Shown here: one piece after another, positions 6,151 to 7,628 of the stretch
How the letters are laid out: every line of letters begins with the position of its first letter
Numbering within the stretch: the first letter of the stretch is position 1
DNA from: Anaerolinea sp.
GTDB taxonomy: Bacteria > Chloroflexota > Anaerolineae > Anaerolineales > Anaerolineaceae
Assembly (NCBI GenBank): GCA_013824385.1
Contig: PNNU01000151.1
Span: 1 to 7,628 of the forward strand
Direction of reading: 5' to 3'
Length of the DNA: 7,628 nucleotides
Notes under the pieces: generated by a model
Database searches by the model: none
What the model was told of the DNA's origin: nothing
The model's input: only the letters and a program-made list of their open reading frames with translations
Position numbers and translations under genes: made by a program

Positions 6151-6168
6151 TTAGAACTAAAATTCTAA
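6151..6168. promoter_or_regulatory. Operator-like inverted repeat upstream of yraN
   Basis: TTAGAAC and ATTCTAA are spaced by four bases and form a 7-4-7 inverted repeat with one mismatch at the innermost pair. The layout recalls dimeric repressor sites such as GAAC-N4-GTTC, but the second half lacks the matching G. It sits about 50-70 bp upstream of the likely yraN -10 box. The function is speculative. Confidence 0.25.
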
Positions 6169-6219
6169 ATTGTCAAGAGGGAAATGAGATTTACTCGCCG
6201 ATAAACATCCAACTTAAGG

Positions 6220-6225
6220 TAGAAT
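6220..6225 (+). promoter_or_regulatory. Candidate -10 box of the yraN-miaA operon
   Basis: TAGAAT matches TATAAT at five of six positions and would start transcription near 6232, about 21 bases before the GTG start of yraN. No convincing -35 box is found at 16-18 bp. A TTGTCA at 6170-6175 is too far upstream. Support comes mainly from the position and from the same hexamer preceding cinA and malQ. Confidence 0.3.
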
Positions 6226-6241
6226 TTGAGTCAGTCCAGTC

Positions 6242-6246
6242 GGAGG
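6242..6246 (+). promoter_or_regulatory. Shine-Dalgarno that sets the yraN start
   Basis: GGAGG lies six bases before the GTG at 6253. This is near-ideal spacing and is the main reason to choose GTG over the upstream in-frame TTG at 6226. Confidence 0.75.
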
Positions 6247-6252
6247 TCTTGT

Positions 6253-6630
6253 GTGAAAGATCAGCAGCAGTCAGGACGCAATCAAATTGTAGGCAAGTGG
6301 GGAGAAGACTGTGCTTTTGCTTTTCTGGAGAGCAAAGGATTCAAAGTGTTGGCAAGAAACGTACGCACTCCTGCAGGTGAAATTGACCTGATAGCCCTGG
6401 ATCAAGAAGTGATTATTTTTGTTGAGGTTAAAACGCGATCTCATAATCAAGCCGGCTATCCTGAAGAAGCTGTCACAGAGGAAAAATTGGAACATATGGT
6501 TGATTCTGCCGAAAACTGGTTGGAAGAACACCCGGAATACCAGGATAACTGGCGTCTGGATGTTATTTCAGTTACCGGCATACTCAATCAAACGAATCCA
6601 CAAATTGAATGGTTTGAAAATGCAGCCTGA
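6253..6630 (+). CDS. yraN: YraN/UPF0102-family nuclease-fold protein
   Basis: With the GTG start at 6253 this is a 125-residue protein, a normal size for UPF0102. The family has the PD-(D/E)xK nuclease fold seen in Holliday-junction resolvases, but its cellular role is still unsettled. Visible family features are GKWGEDCA with E18, the conserved ARNVRTPAGEIDLIA (34-48) with D45, and FVEVKTR (56-62) with E58 and K60 as predicted metal and catalytic residues. RLDVISV (101-107) matches the last conserved strand. The longer reading from TTG at 6226 would add nine residues that start directly after a -10-like hexamer and lack a ribosome site, so it is less likely. The last 11 bases overlap the start of miaA, so the two genes are almost certainly co-transcribed. 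Confidence 0.93.
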   Translation: MKDQQQSGRNQIVGKWGEDCAFAFLESKGFKVLARNVRTPAGEIDLIALDQEVIIFVEVKTRSHNQAGYPEEAVTEEKLEHMVDSAENWLEEHPEYQDNWRLDVISVTGILNQTNPQIEWFENAA

Positions 6631-7561
6631 ACCAGGTCATAAGAAAGTGGTGGTTCTGGTCGGTCCGACTGCGGTGGGCAAGACGGAACTGGCCATCCGA
6701 TTAGCAGAGAAGCTTGACGGAGAAATTGTCTCCGCCGATTCACGCCTCATGTATCGGGGTATGGATATTGGCACTGCCAAACCAACCAAAAGTGAAATCG
6801 CGAGAGCAATTCATCACATGATCGACCTGGCTAAACCTGATGAAATTTGGTCGCTGGCGACTTTTCAACAAAGAATGTTGGCAACCATTGATGATATTCA
6901 GGCTCGCGGTAAACTCCCCATCGTGGCAGGCGGCACAGGGCAGTATATCCGTTCGATGATGGAAGGTTGGATCATCCCCACCGTGCTCCCGGATCCGCGC
7001 ATGCGCGAGGTTCTTGAGCGATTTGGGCTTGAGATCGGTGCGGCGGAACTGCACCGGCGTTTGTCACTGATTGATCCCGAGGCTACTGCAAAAATGGATG
7101 CCAATAATCTCAGACGCTCCATCCGCGCTTTGGAAGTGATGTTTACCACAGGTGAATTGTTTTCGACCCAAAAAGACAAACAGCCTCCTGATCTTGATTT
7201 CAAGCTGATAGGGCTAAGCCGGCCTCGCGAAGAGTTATATGCCAGGGTGGATGAACGTATCGAGGCGATGTTTGAACAAGGTCTGGTTGAAGAAGTGAAG
7301 GTTCTTTTGGAAAAAGGATACAATGAAACCTTGCCGACACTATCCGCTATTGGTTATCGTGAAGTGATTCGCTATTTACATGGGGAGATTACTCTTGAAG
7401 AGACCAAGGTACAAATGAGAAAAAAAACGCGCGAATTTATCAGAAGGCAGGCGAACTGGTTTAAACCCAACGATCGGCTGATTGAATGGCACGAGATGAC
7501 CCCTGATCCGTTAACAAAGGTCATGCAATCCATCCTTGTTTGGCAAGCGGGAGAGAAATGA
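6620..7561 (+). CDS. miaA: tRNA dimethylallyltransferase
   Basis: This 313-residue enzyme transfers a dimethylallyl group to N6 of A37 in tRNAs that read UNN codons. The P-loop GPTAVGKT (15-22), SADSRLMYRGMDIGTAKP (38-55) with catalytic D40, GGTGQYIR (104-111), NLRRSIRALEV (163-173) and LSAIGYREVI (241-250) are all present. The C-terminal KKTREFIRRQANWFKPND (268-285) matches the family's closing motif. The open frame extends left to 6419 inside yraN, but homology begins only after the ATG at 6620, about a dozen residues before the P-loop, so I take that start. No strong Shine-Dalgarno precedes it, which fits translational coupling to yraN, whose stop lies within the first codons. The gene ends in an ATGA overlap with the next gene. 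Confidence 0.97.
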   Translation: MQPEPGHKKVVVLVGPTAVGKTELAIRLAEKLDGEIVSADSRLMYRGMDIGTAKPTKSEIARAIHHMIDLAKPDEIWSLATFQQRMLATIDDIQARGKLPIVAGGTGQYIRSMMEGWIIPTVLPDPRMREVLERFGLEIGAAELHRRLSLIDPEATAKMDANNLRRSIRALEVMFTTGELFSTQKDKQPPDLDFKLIGLSRPREELYARVDERIEAMFEQGLVEEVKVLLEKGYNETLPTLSAIGYREVIRYLHGEITLEETKVQMRKKTREFIRRQANWFKPNDRLIEWHEMTPDPLTKVMQSILVWQAGEK

Positions 7562-7628
7562 AAGATCTACAACCTTGGTTAAAACATTACGATGCAGAAG
7601 TGCCTGCTCATTTGGAATATCCCGATTT
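7558..7628 (+). CDS. Probable long-chain acyl-CoA ligase (5' end only)
   Basis: Only the first 23 codons are inside the window; the gene continues past the right edge. The peptide opens MKDLQPWLKHYDAEVP and goes on to HLEYPD. This resembles the N-terminus of FadD-type, AMP-forming long-chain fatty-acid-CoA ligases, where a PW.KHYD..VP...EYP pattern precedes the adenylation domain. If correct, the enzyme activates fatty acids to acyl-CoA using ATP. The ATG overlaps the miaA stop by four bases (ATGA), and GGGAG (7549-7553) lies four bases upstream, so it is the third gene of the operon. The AMP-binding motifs lie outside the window, so the call rests on the start alone. Confidence 0.6.
   Translation, partial: MKDLQPWLKHYDAEVPAHLEYPD

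Noticed and set aside
6170..6195. TTGTCA (6170-6175) with TTTACT (6190-6195) as the yraN promoter
   Set aside because: The spacing is only 14 bp and the -10 match is poor.
6419..6619. N-terminal extension of miaA inside yraN
   Set aside because: Those 67 codons show no homology to MiaA and run out of frame through conserved yraN sequence; the family sequence begins after the ATG at 6620.

Overview
The window is ordinary bacterial chromosome, with six complete protein genes, one gene cut by the right edge, and one long intergenic region rich in repeats. I infer a Chloroflexota bacterium, most likely of the Anaerolineae type. The inference rests on the mix of genes, the style of the acyl-CoA ligase start, the amidohydrolase-CYTH fusion and the heptamer-repeat spacer. 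No 16S or marker phylogeny was possible, so the assignment is tentative.

Layout from left to right. A ten-helix DMT/EamA exporter (13-969, +) faces malQ (1001-2491, -), a 4-alpha-glucanotransferase, with only 31 bp between their ends. Upstream of malQ lies an 88-bp gap that carries a plausible promoter of its own. Next come an MtaD-type amidohydrolase fused to a C-terminal CYTH domain (2580-4550, -) and a CinA-type protein (4537-5694, -). These two overlap by 14 bp and look like a translationally coupled pair read leftward from a promoter near 5710-5725.

The region 5695-6252 separates two divergent transcription units. It holds degenerate 7-bp tandem repeats (consensus GTGAATC) in three blocks, a nested hairpin of about 51 bp interrupting the repeats, a 10-bp inverted repeat around an A-rich loop, a possible 21-codon ORF and an operator-like inverted repeat. 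To the right, yraN (6253-6630), miaA (6620-7561) and the start of a probable long-chain acyl-CoA ligase (7558 onward) overlap end to end as a compact operon.

Functionally, malQ belongs to glycogen/maltodextrin metabolism, miaA to tRNA A37 prenylation, and yraN is a widespread nuclease-fold protein of uncertain role. The cinA/amidohydrolase-CYTH pair joins domains that all act on nucleotides or nucleosides, or on phosphate-rich substrates, so a shared nucleotide salvage or clean-up role is possible but is inference. The most unusual items are the amidohydrolase-CYTH fusion, the CinA protein whose C-terminal deamidase domain appears to have lost its active site, and the heptamer spacer with its embedded palindrome.
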